Shown: positions 1 to 8,120, numbered from the stretch's first letter. The stretch: DNA of 53,551 nucleotides from Methanosarcinales archaeon (GCA_021108405.1 JAIOQW010000259.1:1-53551); one strand, 5' to 3'. Made by a program: numbers and translations. The notes: a model not told the origin generated them from the letters alone.

Positions 1-239
1 ATAGAATAAAAAGTGATCTTGATAGAGTTCGAAAGCATTTTTTCAGACACGGATTGACACGGATTAAAATTCCTTAACCGATCACAAATGGAGAAGATTA
101 TACATTCTATGCTGGAATCGTTGAATGAAAGTAGCGCACCCGCCCCAGCCAGAGATAGCGGCAGACGGCGCGCGGGTGTTCTGCGATGCGAGTGGTGGCC
201 ATAGTGGGGTGGTTAGTGCAGAAAGCACTTGCGCTCTAT
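1..239. other. Left-edge intergenic stretch with dispersed repeats
   Basis: I see no convincing gene here. Positions 44-65 carry two copies of an ACACGGATT unit; the reverse complement of this motif recurs at about 40470-40497. Positions 130-200 resemble (about three quarters identical by eye) the segments at 1795-1850 and 9484-9560, sharing the core GCGCGCGGGTG. That segment lies in the same orientation on both sides of the ATPase gene at 240-1653. Short open frames here have no recognisable protein features. Confidence 0.5.
130..200 (+). repeat. Diverged ~70-bp direct repeat (copy 1 of 3)
   Basis: This segment matches the block ending at about 1850 and the block at 9484-9560. All three share a GCGC(A/C)CC..CCCCAGCCA stretch, then GCGCGCGGGTG, then (in copies 1 and 3) a GATGCG(A/G)G(T/C)GGT stretch. 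The copies lie at the outer edges of the two ATPase copies, so they could be the homologies used in the duplication, or traces of an older element. Confidence 0.5.
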
Positions 240-1653
240 TTAAAAGTCTGTATCCGCAACATTTTCAAAATCTCCCAGATCAAACAACAAAAACCCCTCC
301 TGCTCTGCAAACTTCTCTGCCCTGCGCGTAAAACCAGCTTTCGATATCACTGCAAAATATTCTGTTCTTTCCCCGGGATACCAGTTAACGAATCCGGATT
401 TCTTTTGCAGATCCTCTAAAACACCAGCATCCGTCTTTTTGTTCTCCCATTTGCACTCACAAAACAGGATATCCTTTGTATTTTCATTTAAAGCAACAAT
501 ATCGATTTCATAGGTATTCTTCCCTTTCTCACCCCTGAACCTTCCCAAAAACAAAAGGGAGTTTATTTGATCTATTCAGTTCGATCAAAAACTGCTGCGC
601 TATATCTTCAAACGATCTACCTGTAAATGTGTTCAATTCCGCAGTTATCTTTTCCATCACACGTGAAGTGTTTCCTATCTCAAGCTCGGAATAGTTCGGG
701 TATATGTACCTGAACCAGAATCTAAAGAAATTGTCTTTTATCAGGTAGATGCTTTTTTTGCTTTTTTCCTGTTCTGTAACCGGGATCTCTTTTTTCAGGA
801 TATCCATATCCTTGATCAGGACATTAAGGTAATAGTCGATCGAAGTTGTTTTTAAGCCGGAGCTAGCGGCAATTTCGGACGATCTCGATACACCTTTTGA
901 GATGTATTTTAAGATGTTGAAGTAGCTATAGCTGTCTGATATCTCAGTTTTTATCAGGATCTCGGGCTCGTTGTAGAGAATACCTGTTCCGGACAGCATA
1001 CGTTGTATGTTTACCATGACGTCCCTGCTCTCAACGTCTTCAAGGTATTTCGGAGTGCCGCCGTATATCGCATATATCTCAACAAGCCTGTTCGTGGGAA
1101 ACGAAGGAAACCACTCTTTCAATGCAAAAAAGTTAAACGGCTGGAAATAAAGCTGCCCGGTCCTTCTCCCGTACAGGGGGGATGCATGATCGAATATCTT
1201 GTGCATCATGCCTATTGATGAGCCTGAAACTATCAGAAACATCCCTGAATCTTTTGCATATCGATCTATGAATTCCTGCAATAATGAAAAAATGCCCTTG
1301 TTGATATTTAAAAACCCCTGGAATTCATCAAATATCACTATCATCTGCCTGTTCAAAGAGTGCACGAAGAGCTTTTCGAATATTTCGTTCCATGATGGTG
1401 TCCCGATGAAGCTCAGTCCGAAGCTCTCATGGAATTTTCCTGAAAGCTCAAGCCGGGTATCCATATCGTTAAGCTCAGGCACAAGGAAGTAATTGTAGTT
1501 TGACCTGTTTGTTATGAATTCCTGAATGAGCCTTGTTTTCCCAAGCCGCCGCCGCCCGACAACTGAAATGAACCTGAAGTCCTGTTTATTGTACTCCTCT
1601 TCAAGATACTTCAGTTCATCTTTTCTGTTAATAAATTCAGATTTTATTGTCAT
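240..1653 (-). pseudogene. Archaeal AAA ATPase with C-terminal DUF234, frameshifted
   Basis: The protein reads in two frames. The first runs from an ATG at 1653 (peptide start MTIKSEFINRKDEL) to about 545 and contains the Walker A SVVGRRRLGKTRLI and Walker B-like IVIFDEFQ. The second frame, about 554-240, supplies the DUF234 nuclease-like end (EIDIVAL, LFCECKW). The intact relative at 43948-45327 has both parts in one frame, with the same motif order, so one indel near the TTTTTGGGAAGG run (about 541-552, minus strand) splits this gene. An in-frame extension upstream to 1821 is non-coding leader. Family members are stand-alone, mobile archaeal ATPases of unclear role. It could be a real pseudogene or a homopolymer sequencing error. 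Confidence 0.8.
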
Positions 1654-1848
1654 AACAAGTATTGTGTACACAATAATATATAAAGAATTCGCAATTAGAT
1701 GAAGCGGGTGGCTAGATTTTTTAAAACTCCTTAATGGCAGATAGGTCTTAGTCCTGCCGCCCTCGCCACTTTCGCTCTCCCACTGCGAACGAGAAGCAGT
1801 GCGCCCACCCCAGCCAAACACTGCGACAGACTGCGCGCGGGTACTTAG
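1021..1848. repeat. 828-bp direct repeat, copy 1 (5' part of ATPase gene plus leader)
   Basis: Positions 1021-1848 match 8710-9537 at a constant offset of 7689, with a difference seen only at the last few bases (GTACTTAG versus GTGCTTAG). The repeat covers the promoter, the leader and about the first 210 codons of the ATPase. Near-identity over 828 bp means a recent duplication or gene conversion. Confidence 0.92.
1660..1684 (-). promoter_or_regulatory. TATA box and perfect 16-bp palindrome (ATPase promoter)
   Basis: On the minus strand TTTATATA (1684-1677) is followed directly by the perfect palindrome TATTGTGTACACAATA (1675-1660), and the ATG is at 1653. With normal archaeal spacing, transcription would begin at or next to the start codon, so the transcript is probably leaderless. 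The palindrome sits between TATA box and start site, a position expected for a repressor operator. The second copy at 9349-9373 is identical. The binding protein is unknown. Confidence 0.6.
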
Positions 1849-1939
1849 GACAGGACAGTATACATCAGGGACAGGCGAGGGGCAAAGAGTGATGGCACAT
1901 GAGTTGACGCATGTAGTGCAGCAATCCGGGAAAAAATAG
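1841..1939 (+). pseudogene. DUF4157 domain remnant (HExxH end)
   Basis: The frame reads a stretch containing TGQYTSGTGEGQRVMAHEL followed by THVVQQSGKK and a stop. It matches the end of the DUF4157 domain, a putative metallopeptidase-like domain common at the N-terminus of polymorphic toxins and of cargo of extracellular contractile injection systems. The HELTH zinc motif is intact. No start codon or upstream domain sequence is present; the frame runs into the ATPase leader/repeat. It is a 3' scrap of a larger gene, related to the pieces at 6233-6376 and 8541-8655. Confidence 0.72.
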
Positions 1940-2006
1940 AACTCAGAATCAACACTTATCTAGAATATCATATTGACTTTATACGCAAAGGGTACAAGAC
2001 CAAACC

Positions 2007-2090
2007 TTTAAGCCATATGATGGGAAACTATCTTTTACGGTTGTTAGAGGGTAACGGGGGCGCAAGCCCTCCGATCTACTCGGAGACGGT
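2007..2090 (+). mobile_element. Group II intron 3'-end remnant (domain V and VI)
   Basis: Positions 2011-2042 fold as a group II intron domain V. AGCC (2011-2014) pairs with GGTT (2039-2042), and GATGG (2019-2023) pairs with CTATC (2028-2032) around a GAAA tetraloop. The AGC catalytic triad and the TACGG side of the bulge are present. A second hairpin, GGGGGC-GCAA-GCCCTC (2056-2071), follows where domain VI belongs. No intron-encoded protein or 5' intron domains are seen next to it, so this is a dead 3' fragment. A separate reverse-transcriptase scrap is at 53200-53295. Confidence 0.6.
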
Positions 2091-2163
2091 GTACTATAGT
2101 AAATGGTGTGGTACAGATTAAGAAAGAATTGAAAATTTGAAAATATGTCAAAGGAGGTTAAAA

Positions 2164-2628
2164 ATGGCAAAAATAACACGATGGTACTTCGGGCCTTCAG
2201 GCGGGTCCGGCGGTAGTATCCACATTGATCCTGCCAGGGATCTGGAAAAGCCTGTTCCCAAGCAATTCAATGTAAACTCGGGGTGGTACATTGATCGAGT
2301 CGAAGTCCGGGTTGCAGATATCGCGAAATCGAAATCTCATCTTTACAGTTCATCTTTTGGGGGCCATGACGGCACCAAAGTAGGATTTACTCTTGATGAC
2401 GGCGAGTACATAACCGAAGTGTTTGGTACATACGAAAAATTTCTGGTTACGCTCGGAATTCAAACCAACAAAGGTAAGAAGAAGGAGTGGGGAGGTTACA
2501 ACGGGCAAGGGAGAGCCGAGTTCAAGTATACTGTCCCATCAGGATATTATATTTGCGAGTTCTTTGGAAGGAGCGGGGCACTTGTTGACGCCATCGGCAT
2601 TGGGATAGCAAGCATTTCTGACCTTTGA
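2164..2628 (+). CDS. Jacalin-like lectin domain protein
   Basis: This 154-residue protein consists of essentially one jacalin-type beta-prism domain. The glycine-rich start (GPSGGSGGS), the central GGHDGTKVGFTLDDGEYI strand-turn-strand and the terminal FFGRSGALVDAIGIGI match the family pattern. Such domains bind carbohydrate. There is no signal peptide or membrane segment. The start at 2164 is chosen because a near-perfect Shine-Dalgarno, AAAGGAGGTT (2150-2159), lies just upstream; the longer frame from 2137 would bury it. The neighbours are a group II intron scrap and a broken toxin-antitoxin pair, so it sits in accessory DNA and may be horizontally acquired. Family assignment is fairly firm; sugar specificity and role are unknown. 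Confidence 0.75.
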   Translation: MAKITRWYFGPSGGSGGSIHIDPARDLEKPVPKQFNVNSGWYIDRVEVRVADIAKSKSHLYSSSFGGHDGTKVGFTLDDGEYITEVFGTYEKFLVTLGIQTNKGKKKEWGGYNGQGRAEFKYTVPSGYYICEFFGRSGALVDAIGIGIASISDL

Positions 2629-2678
2629 GGGAGCGCAGCACATGATATGACAATTATCCGAATAGATCAGAACTTATC

Positions 2679-2918
2679 ATGGATGCGCTTAGATATTTAT
2701 TCTCCAAGCGTCAGGATTTGAGATTGGCATCTGCGGTTGAGTTATATCAGGAAGGGAAAGTGACGTTATCCAGAGCCGCCGAGATGGCAGGTATGGTCAA
2801 CGAAGAATTTAAAGACGTTTTAGTAGAAAAAGGTCTGAAAATCAGAGTGGAATCATTGAGTGATGAAGAATTTAACGAAGGACTAAAACTTATCAAAGAT
2901 ATTAGAGAGAAGAGATGA
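2679..2918 (+). CDS. UPF0175-family antitoxin
   Basis: This is a 79-residue protein. The middle part (ASAVELYQEGKVTLSRAAEMAG) has the helix-turn-helix-like signature of UPF0175 (COG2886) proteins, which pair with PIN-like toxins of the COG2405/DUF3368 type. Its stop codon overlaps the start of the downstream toxin reading frame (ATGATGA around 2915-2918), the usual translational coupling in such pairs. The toxin is broken, so this antitoxin is an orphan. A second, disrupted member of the same family lies at 9986-10231. Confidence 0.72.
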   Translation: MDALRYLFSKRQDLRLASAVELYQEGKVTLSRAAEMAGMVNEEFKDVLVEKGLKIRVESLSDEEFNEGLKLIKDIREKR

Positions 2919-3251
2919 TGATACTTGTAGACACGAACATCCTCTCTACATTTGGAAAAGCTGGTGGAATGAAGCTACTTTTTGAACTATTTCAAACTAA
3001 ACTGTCTGTATCGTCTAATGTATTTTGTGAAATATCAATCGCTTACGAGAAGGGATATTCTTTTGCTTAAGTCTGTTCTTGATTGTATTAGAAATGAAAA
3101 GATAGATGTTGTTGCCGTTGACCAGGAGGATTTACCTTATATGTTAGGTCTTCCAAAATCTTTTGGACCTGGTGAATGAGACAGTATCGCAATATGCGAA
3201 AATAGAGGATATGTATTTCTCAGTAATGAGAAGACGGTTAAAAAATTATAA
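2915..3251 (+). pseudogene. PIN-like toxin (COG2405/DUF3368 type), degraded
   Basis: The frame opens at 2915/2918 with MMILVDTNILSTFGKAGG, the acidic PIN-domain start, and stops at about 3068 after YEKGYSFA. A shift to another frame near 3060 continues with LLKSVLDCIRNEKIDVVAV and LGLPKSFGPGE. A TGA at 3177 then interrupts before DSIAICENRGYVFLSNEKT, the C-terminal acidic half, ending at 3251. One frameshift plus one nonsense codon mean the toxin is inactive, while its antitoxin partner just upstream stays open. Confidence 0.68.
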
Positions 3252-3667
3252 CTATAAATGAATCAGGCTTTACTGCATGAAATTTATAAATTAAACCGAC
3301 AATCGTGAGCATATAATATATCACATTATATAAAATTGGAGTTATTTTATATAAAAAATGTAATTATTACAGAAGATTTTTATACATTGAAATCGAACAT
3401 TATAATGACGGATTACTAATTGGGTTTTAAAGAACCTTCTATTAGGGAGCGAGTAATTATACAATGAATCTCCTGTTTAACAGCAGGAGCTTACTAATTA
3501 CATAGAAAAATGGGTGGTATTATGATATTATGTGAATGTGGTGAGCTAATTAAGGAAAATACATTCGAAGAATATATACAAACTTCACCGTATTTTTTAT
3601 TGTCACAATTTTACAAACGTCAAAAAAGATAACTAAACTCTAAGTTATCCATCCTACTTCTGTCCAC
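3252..3667. other. AT-rich intergenic stretch with a stem-loop
   Basis: No firm gene is seen. A stem CTCCTG / CAGGAG near 3464-3489 is flanked by GTAATTA and TAATTAC, giving an interrupted inverted repeat from about 3452 to 3500. A short frame around 3522-3630 encodes a peptide with a CECGE motif (MILCECGELIKENTFEEY) but ends after about 40 residues. It may be a remnant of a zinc-ribbon protein. Confidence 0.35.
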
Positions 3668-3982
3668 ATGCACTTCACAACCCGACTTCCCTTTTGTAGA
3701 TGCCTCGGACTTGATAGGCTGTCCGGTAATTCAAAAGAAAGAGGCATAGGCAAAGACATCGTTATTGTGTTTACACTAATGAGTGTTTACGTAGAAAATA
3801 TTCCCAGACTAATTGAGTTCGCACTTAGAAAAGGGATTCAGTTTGAAGGAAAAATACCTGAATATTATCTTTTAGCCTATAAAATTGAATTGATTGCCTT
3901 TTTTCAACAAATTGTTCTTGTAAAGGACTGCGGAGAATCAAACTGTGTCGAGATTAATGAGATCAATGGCACTGCAGGCTAA
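3668..3982 (+). pseudogene. Unrecognised short reading frame, probably a remnant
   Basis: The frame gives 104 residues without any family I recognise. The N-terminal 30 residues look random, whereas the part from VFTLMSVYVENIPRLIEF onward is helical and protein-like. An overlapping frame (about 3654-3750) reads QPDFPFVDASDLIGCPVIQK before a stop and also looks coding. Two coding-like segments in different frames suggest a frameshifted gene. There is no good ribosome-binding site at 3668. Function is unknown. Confidence 0.3.
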
Positions 3983-4134
3983 GTTGAGTATAGGGCAGCC
4001 CGGGGATATAAGCTAACAGTAACGGTTTTAAAAGTACTATAGATACTACCAAGAAAAAAAAATTATAACCCCATTCTAAATCTCATCATTTTAACTGTTA
4101 TCGACTAACAATTGTTACAAAGGAAGTGAAAAAT

Positions 4135-6132
4135 ATGTCTAAAAAAGAAAATTTAGGGAACTATTTCTGGCGAGGAGGCCAGAGAATAGAACTAGAAAAA
4201 GAAGAGGAATTCTTCACAGCAATCGTGAAGGATGATGCCGAACTTGAACGAGTTAGATCTCTGCCTGGTGTAAGTGATGTGAAACCTGTGCAGAACCGGA
4301 TATTTAAAGTTCATGTCTCACGCGATCAGCGGGATGCAGCCATGAAGCATTATGGATCTGAAGAACTAAAGGGTATATCTCACCATGCCTACCGGCCAAA
4401 AGGAGCTACAAACACCCGGTATTACCTTACTGACAATATCATCGTAAGATTTGGTCAAGATGTATTACCAGAGAGGATCGAAACCATTATTTTAGAAGCA
4501 GGAGTGCGCATTATTAAAGAGTATCCTGGATCAACTAATACATTTCTGGTGCAGGTAACACATGATGCCGGGAAAAACCCAATCAAGGTCGCAAATGCAT
4601 TAGCAAACCTAGAGGAAGTGGAATCTGCAGAGCCCAACCTTGTGAACCGTTTCCAGAAATTCAATATACCGGCTGACCCGGCTGACACCTACTTTAACCG
4701 TCAGTGGCATCTTCGTTCCAGGAAAAAAACAAATCTGGTAGCTGATGCCGACGTTTCAGCTACTAAGGCATGGGATTATACTAAAGGTAAGCGTGATGTC
4801 GTAATTGCCGTTATTGATGATGGATTTGACCTAAACAATCCGGATTTTACCGGTATTGACAAGGTGGTCCATCCCAAGGATTATGTTGATGGTGATGCAA
4901 ACCCATTTCCAGTAACAGAACACGGAGATTACCATGGTACTCCCTGTGCTGGCGTCGCTATAGCAGAAGAGAATGGGAAAGGTGTTGTCGGAGTCGCACC
5001 TGGATGTGCTTTTATGCCTGTTCGCTTCCCCTTAAGTGCTGATGATGACTTTCTCTGGGAAATATTTGACTATGTCGGCCAGAGAGCTGATGTGATCTCA
5101 TGCAGCTGGGGGATGCCACCAGTCTATGCTCCGCTGCCGCAATTACTCAATGATAAATTCCATGAGCTGGCGACTAGCGGTGGTGTGCGAAAAAAAGGAT
5201 GTGTGGTCGTCTTTGCTACTGGTAACTATAATTCTCCGCTGAATGATCCGGATAATAGCAGCTTCATTTGGAATGATTATGAATATGGTCTGCAGGAAGA
5301 AAAAGGACCGATTCTTAATGGATTTGCAATTCATCCTGACATTATCGCAGTCTCAGCCTCCACCAGCCTGAACCGGAAGGCTGCTTACAGCAACTGGGGG
5401 AAAGAGGTATCAGTATGTGCACCCAGTAACAATTTCCACCCCCTTGATAGGGGAGTGAGAGTTCCTGGACTGGGCATCTGGACTACGGATAATGAACAGT
5501 TTGGGGGAGATTTTACAATAGGCAGTCAGTGGACAGGAGAATTCGGAGGGACTTCCAGTGCAACTCCATTAGTAGCAGGAATAGCAGGTCTTGTGATCTC
5601 TGCTTATAAAGATCTTAGCGCCAGTAATGTCAAGCAGATTCTTGAAGAAACTGCAGATAAGATAAAAGACCCTGATCCTGATCCTGTACTTGGCCTAAAC
5701 AAAGGTAGTTATGATGACAACGGACATTCCGAGTGGTTCGGTTATGGTAAAGTCAATGCTGCTCGGGCAGTACAGCAGGCATGCAAGCTGTATAAAGAGG
5801 CTACAAGGATCTCAGATCTAACGATGCGTATAACAGCCAAAGATAATCTTGCTGAAACAGGCGACTTTAAAATTTTCAAGGTAACTATAAGCGATAAGAT
5901 GAGTGTTACTCTTGAAGGACCTGAGGAAGGGACAGATTTTGATCTCTATCTTAAACAGGGATCAGTACCTACCACACAGGACTGTGATGAAAAAAGTGCC
6001 TCATCATTATCCACTGAAAAAGTAGTGATCCAGCCAGTCCAGTTCGGAGATTACTATATTATGGTACGCTCATATAGAGGATCAGGTGATTTTGAAGTTA
6101 AAGTAGAGTTAGAATCAGATAACTGTGAATAG
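4135..6132 (+). CDS. Subtilisin-like (S8) serine protease with PPC-type C-terminus
   Basis: This 665-residue protein has an S8 catalytic core: Asp in VIAVIDDGFD (about residue 228), His in YHGTPCAG (about 266), the oxyanion Asn in ATGNYN (about 363) and Ser in GGTSSATPLVAG (about 474). Residues 1-195 form a long N-terminal region that may be an inhibitor-like prodomain. The last about 80 residues (FKVTISDKMSVTLEG onwards) resemble a bacterial pre-peptidase C-terminal beta domain. No signal peptide or membrane segment is visible, unusual for a PPC-bearing subtilase, so the enzyme may act inside the cell or be exported by another route. The start is ATG 4135, preceded by AGGAAGTG; the GTG at 4126 lies inside that ribosome-binding site. 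It stands alone in an accessory region. Confidence 0.88.
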   Translation: MSKKENLGNYFWRGGQRIELEKEEEFFTAIVKDDAELERVRSLPGVSDVKPVQNRIFKVHVSRDQRDAAMKHYGSEELKGISHHAYRPKGATNTRYYLTDNIIVRFGQDVLPERIETIILEAGVRIIKEYPGSTNTFLVQVTHDAGKNPIKVANALANLEEVESAEPNLVNRFQKFNIPADPADTYFNRQWHLRSRKKTNLVADADVSATKAWDYTKGKRDVVIAVIDDGFDLNNPDFTGIDKVVHPKDYVDGDANPFPVTEHGDYHGTPCAGVAIAEENGKGVVGVAPGCAFMPVRFPLSADDDFLWEIFDYVGQRADVISCSWGMPPVYAPLPQLLNDKFHELATSGGVRKKGCVVVFATGNYNSPLNDPDNSSFIWNDYEYGLQEEKGPILNGFAIHPDIIAVSASTSLNRKAAYSNWGKEVSVCAPSNNFHPLDRGVRVPGLGIWTTDNEQFGGDFTIGSQWTGEFGGTSSATPLVAGIAGLVISAYKDLSASNVKQILEETADKIKDPDPDPVLGLNKGSYDDNGHSEWFGYGKVNAARAVQQACKLYKEATRISDLTMRITAKDNLAETGDFKIFKVTISDKMSVTLEGPEEGTDFDLYLKQGSVPTTQDCDEKSASSLSTEKVVIQPVQFGDYYIMVRSYRGSGDFEVKVELESDNCE

Positions 6133-6232
6133 TGAAGAGCTGAATAAAAAAAATACTTTCAATTGCCTCGATCTATGAATACAGCGGTTGACCGTATCTT
6201 GTTCCTTCGGATGACAATAGGCAACCAGGTTG

Positions 6233-6376
6233 ATTTGAGGTGATATCTGATGCATTGCATGCTAAGCTCAAGATAGGGAAGCATGGTGAGGTGTATGAGC
6301 AAGAGGCGGATGCGAGGGGTGAAGGCTGATGGCACATGAGTTGACACATGTAATGCAGCAATCCGGGAAAAAATAA
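6233..6376 (+). pseudogene. DUF4157 gene remnant with internal deletion
   Basis: Frame 1 (6233-6329) reads LKIGKHGEVYEQEADARGEG then a stop. This is the conserved N-terminal motif of DUF4157 proteins (normally GDVYEQEADRVAD). Frame 2 (6329-6376) reads MAHELTHVMQQSGKK then a stop, the zinc-motif end of the same domain. In an intact gene these are over 100 residues apart, so the middle has been deleted and the halves are out of frame. It lies directly upstream of a hairpin element and an orphan reading frame at 6557-7639 that could once have been its C-terminal part (inference). Confidence 0.72.
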
Positions 6377-6444
6377 AACTTAGAACAAAGGCAGGAAGTA
6401 TAATTGGCACCCAAAATTGTTAAAATTACCAAATTGAACGAAAT

Positions 6445-6564
6445 AAAGAACAAAATCCTCCCTTCGGTCGGATTTTCTTGACTGAAGCTTCGAAGAAGCT
6501 GAAGATTAGAAAATGTGAACGGAGTGAGCATTTTCGATATATCAAGTTATACTTGATATACTAT
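6445..6564 (+). repeat. Modular hairpin element, copy A (one-slot form)
   Basis: Order: AAAATCC..GGATTTT hairpin (6452-6476), inner cassette GCTTC-GAA-GAAGC, GAAAATG..CATTTTC hairpin (6509-6535), and the terminal ATATCAAG-TTATA-CTTGATAT hairpin with trailing ACTAT. The last hairpin contains the in-frame stop that bounds the following reading frame. Confidence 0.85.
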
Positions 6565-6733
6565 AAAAAGTAACAAAGCTGGAGATGAGAATATAGACTC
6601 AGAAGAGGTTTGGTTCTCTCACAGAGAGAATAAATATGAAGTAAAGAATGGTAGTTTTTCATGGTCAGATAAGAAAGAAATCTGGGACTGGGACCATTGC
6701 ACTATCGGACTTGCGAGAACTCTCAAAAACGAA

Positions 6734-7639
6734 TTGATAGCTGTGGTTCGAAGCAAAACCAACAAGAACAGCAGATACATGGGCAACAAGCCTGTTGAAT
6801 TAAGGTTTATGCTAGGATTCGACATCAGCAGAGTATCAGAGCCAAGAATCGAATCATACACAGCACGAGAAAATCACCCGGACACAGAAAAAAGGGAGGG
6901 GCCGAAGGAAAGATGGGTGTTCCAGTCGGGTGATGATTACTGGATCTGGGAGTGGGCAAAAGAAAGAGAAGAGATCGGTTCTTCAAATATTTATAGGTTA
7001 TACAAATTAATAACCGAAGAAATGCTGCATCCTTCAATAAAGAGCGATAACATATTCGATGTAGAATTGGAAAATTCTACTGATACAATAATTCCAGTGA
7101 TCTATCAACCAGCCGTCGACTCACTGGATAATTTTGTACGCGAGGTACACTGCGTGACAAAGCCTGAAGAGGCAGATGGGTCCTATGAAGTCGAGGTCTC
7201 TATAATTTTTAATAATGAGCAGCTGCGCAAACATACCTACGGAGGTATTTTGAATAAGATCTACGAGATATTTCGCCGATTATTCTACGGGAGGACGCTT
7301 GATATTGAATCATTCAATATCATAATCAAGAAAGATATCACCAATAATACATTCATTTTCGAAAATATCTATAGCAACGAGCATCAATTAGAAGGTGACT
7401 CCATCCACGGAGATCGACCACCTGCACCTGAGCGCAGCATCAAGTACTACTTCAACAACCACAATCATCCTGTTATATTTATTAACACATCCAATCATGC
7501 AATGGCTGAGCATGACACAAATCACCAAATCTGGAAATGGGAGTATGTTCCCTGGATAAATAATACACCTGTCAAACCTGGAGAAAAGACTCGAAAAGAT
7601 ATAGAAAAGGAGTTTAAGCCAATACTCAAGTTCTGGTGA
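6734..7639 (+). CDS. Hypothetical protein, probably 5'-truncated
   Basis: I do not recognise a family. From a TTG at 6734 the protein has 301 residues, is soluble, rich in aromatic and charged residues, and has no signal or membrane segment. The same frame stays open upstream to 6557 and reads convincingly like protein (EVWFSHRENKYEV, DKKEIWDWDHCTIGLAR), yet has no ATG. The frame ends in a TGA inside the terminal hairpin of the repeat at 6445-6564. The natural start therefore seems to have been lost where the repeat now sits. The first in-frame ATG is at 6779. With a DUF4157 scrap just beyond the repeat, it may be the C-terminal part of a former DUF4157 fusion, possibly an effector domain (inference). 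Confidence 0.55.
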   Translation: MIAVVRSKTNKNSRYMGNKPVELRFMLGFDISRVSEPRIESYTARENHPDTEKREGPKERWVFQSGDDYWIWEWAKEREEIGSSNIYRLYKLITEEMLHPSIKSDNIFDVELENSTDTIIPVIYQPAVDSLDNFVREVHCVTKPEEADGSYEVEVSIIFNNEQLRKHTYGGILNKIYEIFRRLFYGRTLDIESFNIIIKKDITNNTFIFENIYSNEHQLEGDSIHGDRPPAPERSIKYYFNNHNHPVIFINTSNHAMAEHDTNHQIWKWEYVPWINNTPVKPGEKTRKDIEKEFKPILKFW

Positions 7640-7868
7640 AGACCCGTAAAACCACTTAATTTCGATGGCATGCGACAGAGAACGCAAAAAAACTAGTGTC
7701 ACATACGTCGCGATCAGCGGGGGCGCCCAATGCTTTGCGTAACCACAACCCCTTCCGGATATGCTCGAGACGCTCTTGTTCCGATCAACATCAAAGCCTG
7801 CCGCAGCACACCCTTATACTGTGGCTGTTTGATGAAAGGCATAGGTAGCATAAATTATTTATTATTTC
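7640..7868. other. Short gene-free stretch upstream of vapB
   Basis: No gene is apparent; a frame starting at 7730 only overlaps vapB out of phase. AT-rich sequence at 7850-7867 (AAATTATTTATTATTTC) is a plausible TATA region for vapBC. Confidence 0.4.
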
Positions 7869-7897
7869 ATGTCTTACTAGTAAGTGGAGTAAGACAT
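7869..7897 (+). promoter_or_regulatory. Nested palindromic operator of vapBC
   Basis: Perfect 10-bp arms ATGTCTTACT (7869-7878) and AGTAAGACAT (7888-7897) are separated by 9 bp, and the second arm overlaps the vapB start codon. Nested inside is the perfect 12-bp palindrome CTTACTAGTAAG (7873-7884). AbrB-type antitoxins commonly repress their own operon by binding such repeats, so autoregulation is likely. Confidence 0.68.
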
Positions 7898-8120
7898 GGA
7901 ATCAATAACATTGAGTACAAAAGGACAGATAATCATACCAGCCAGAATCAGAAAAAAATATGGGATGAAAAAGGGAGAGAAGCTTCTTATCACAGATGAG
8001 AATAATTATATTAAAATCATACCCAAGACAAGACTTGCGGACCTTGTTGGCTCAGTAAAGCTCGATATAATCATTGTGAAAAAACAAATAGAAGAGATGC
8101 GAAAAGAGGATCGGTATTAG
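7896..8120 (+). CDS. vapB: AbrB/SpoVT-type antitoxin (VapB)
   Basis: This is a 74-residue protein whose N-terminal 45 residues are a swapped-hairpin AbrB domain (STKGQIIIPARIRKKYGMKK, then GEKLLI). The C-terminal 30 residues form the flexible, charged tail that normally neutralises the toxin. Its stop codon abuts the vapC ATG with no gap, so the two are translated together. The operator overlapping its start codon points to autoregulation. Confidence 0.87.
   Translation: MESITLSTKGQIIIPARIRKKYGMKKGEKLLITDENNYIKIIPKTRLADLVGSVKLDIIIVKKQIEEMRKEDRY

Noticed and set aside
7730-7999. 89-residue frame overlapping vapB
   Set aside because: It is out of phase with a clearly real AbrB-domain gene and runs through its operator.
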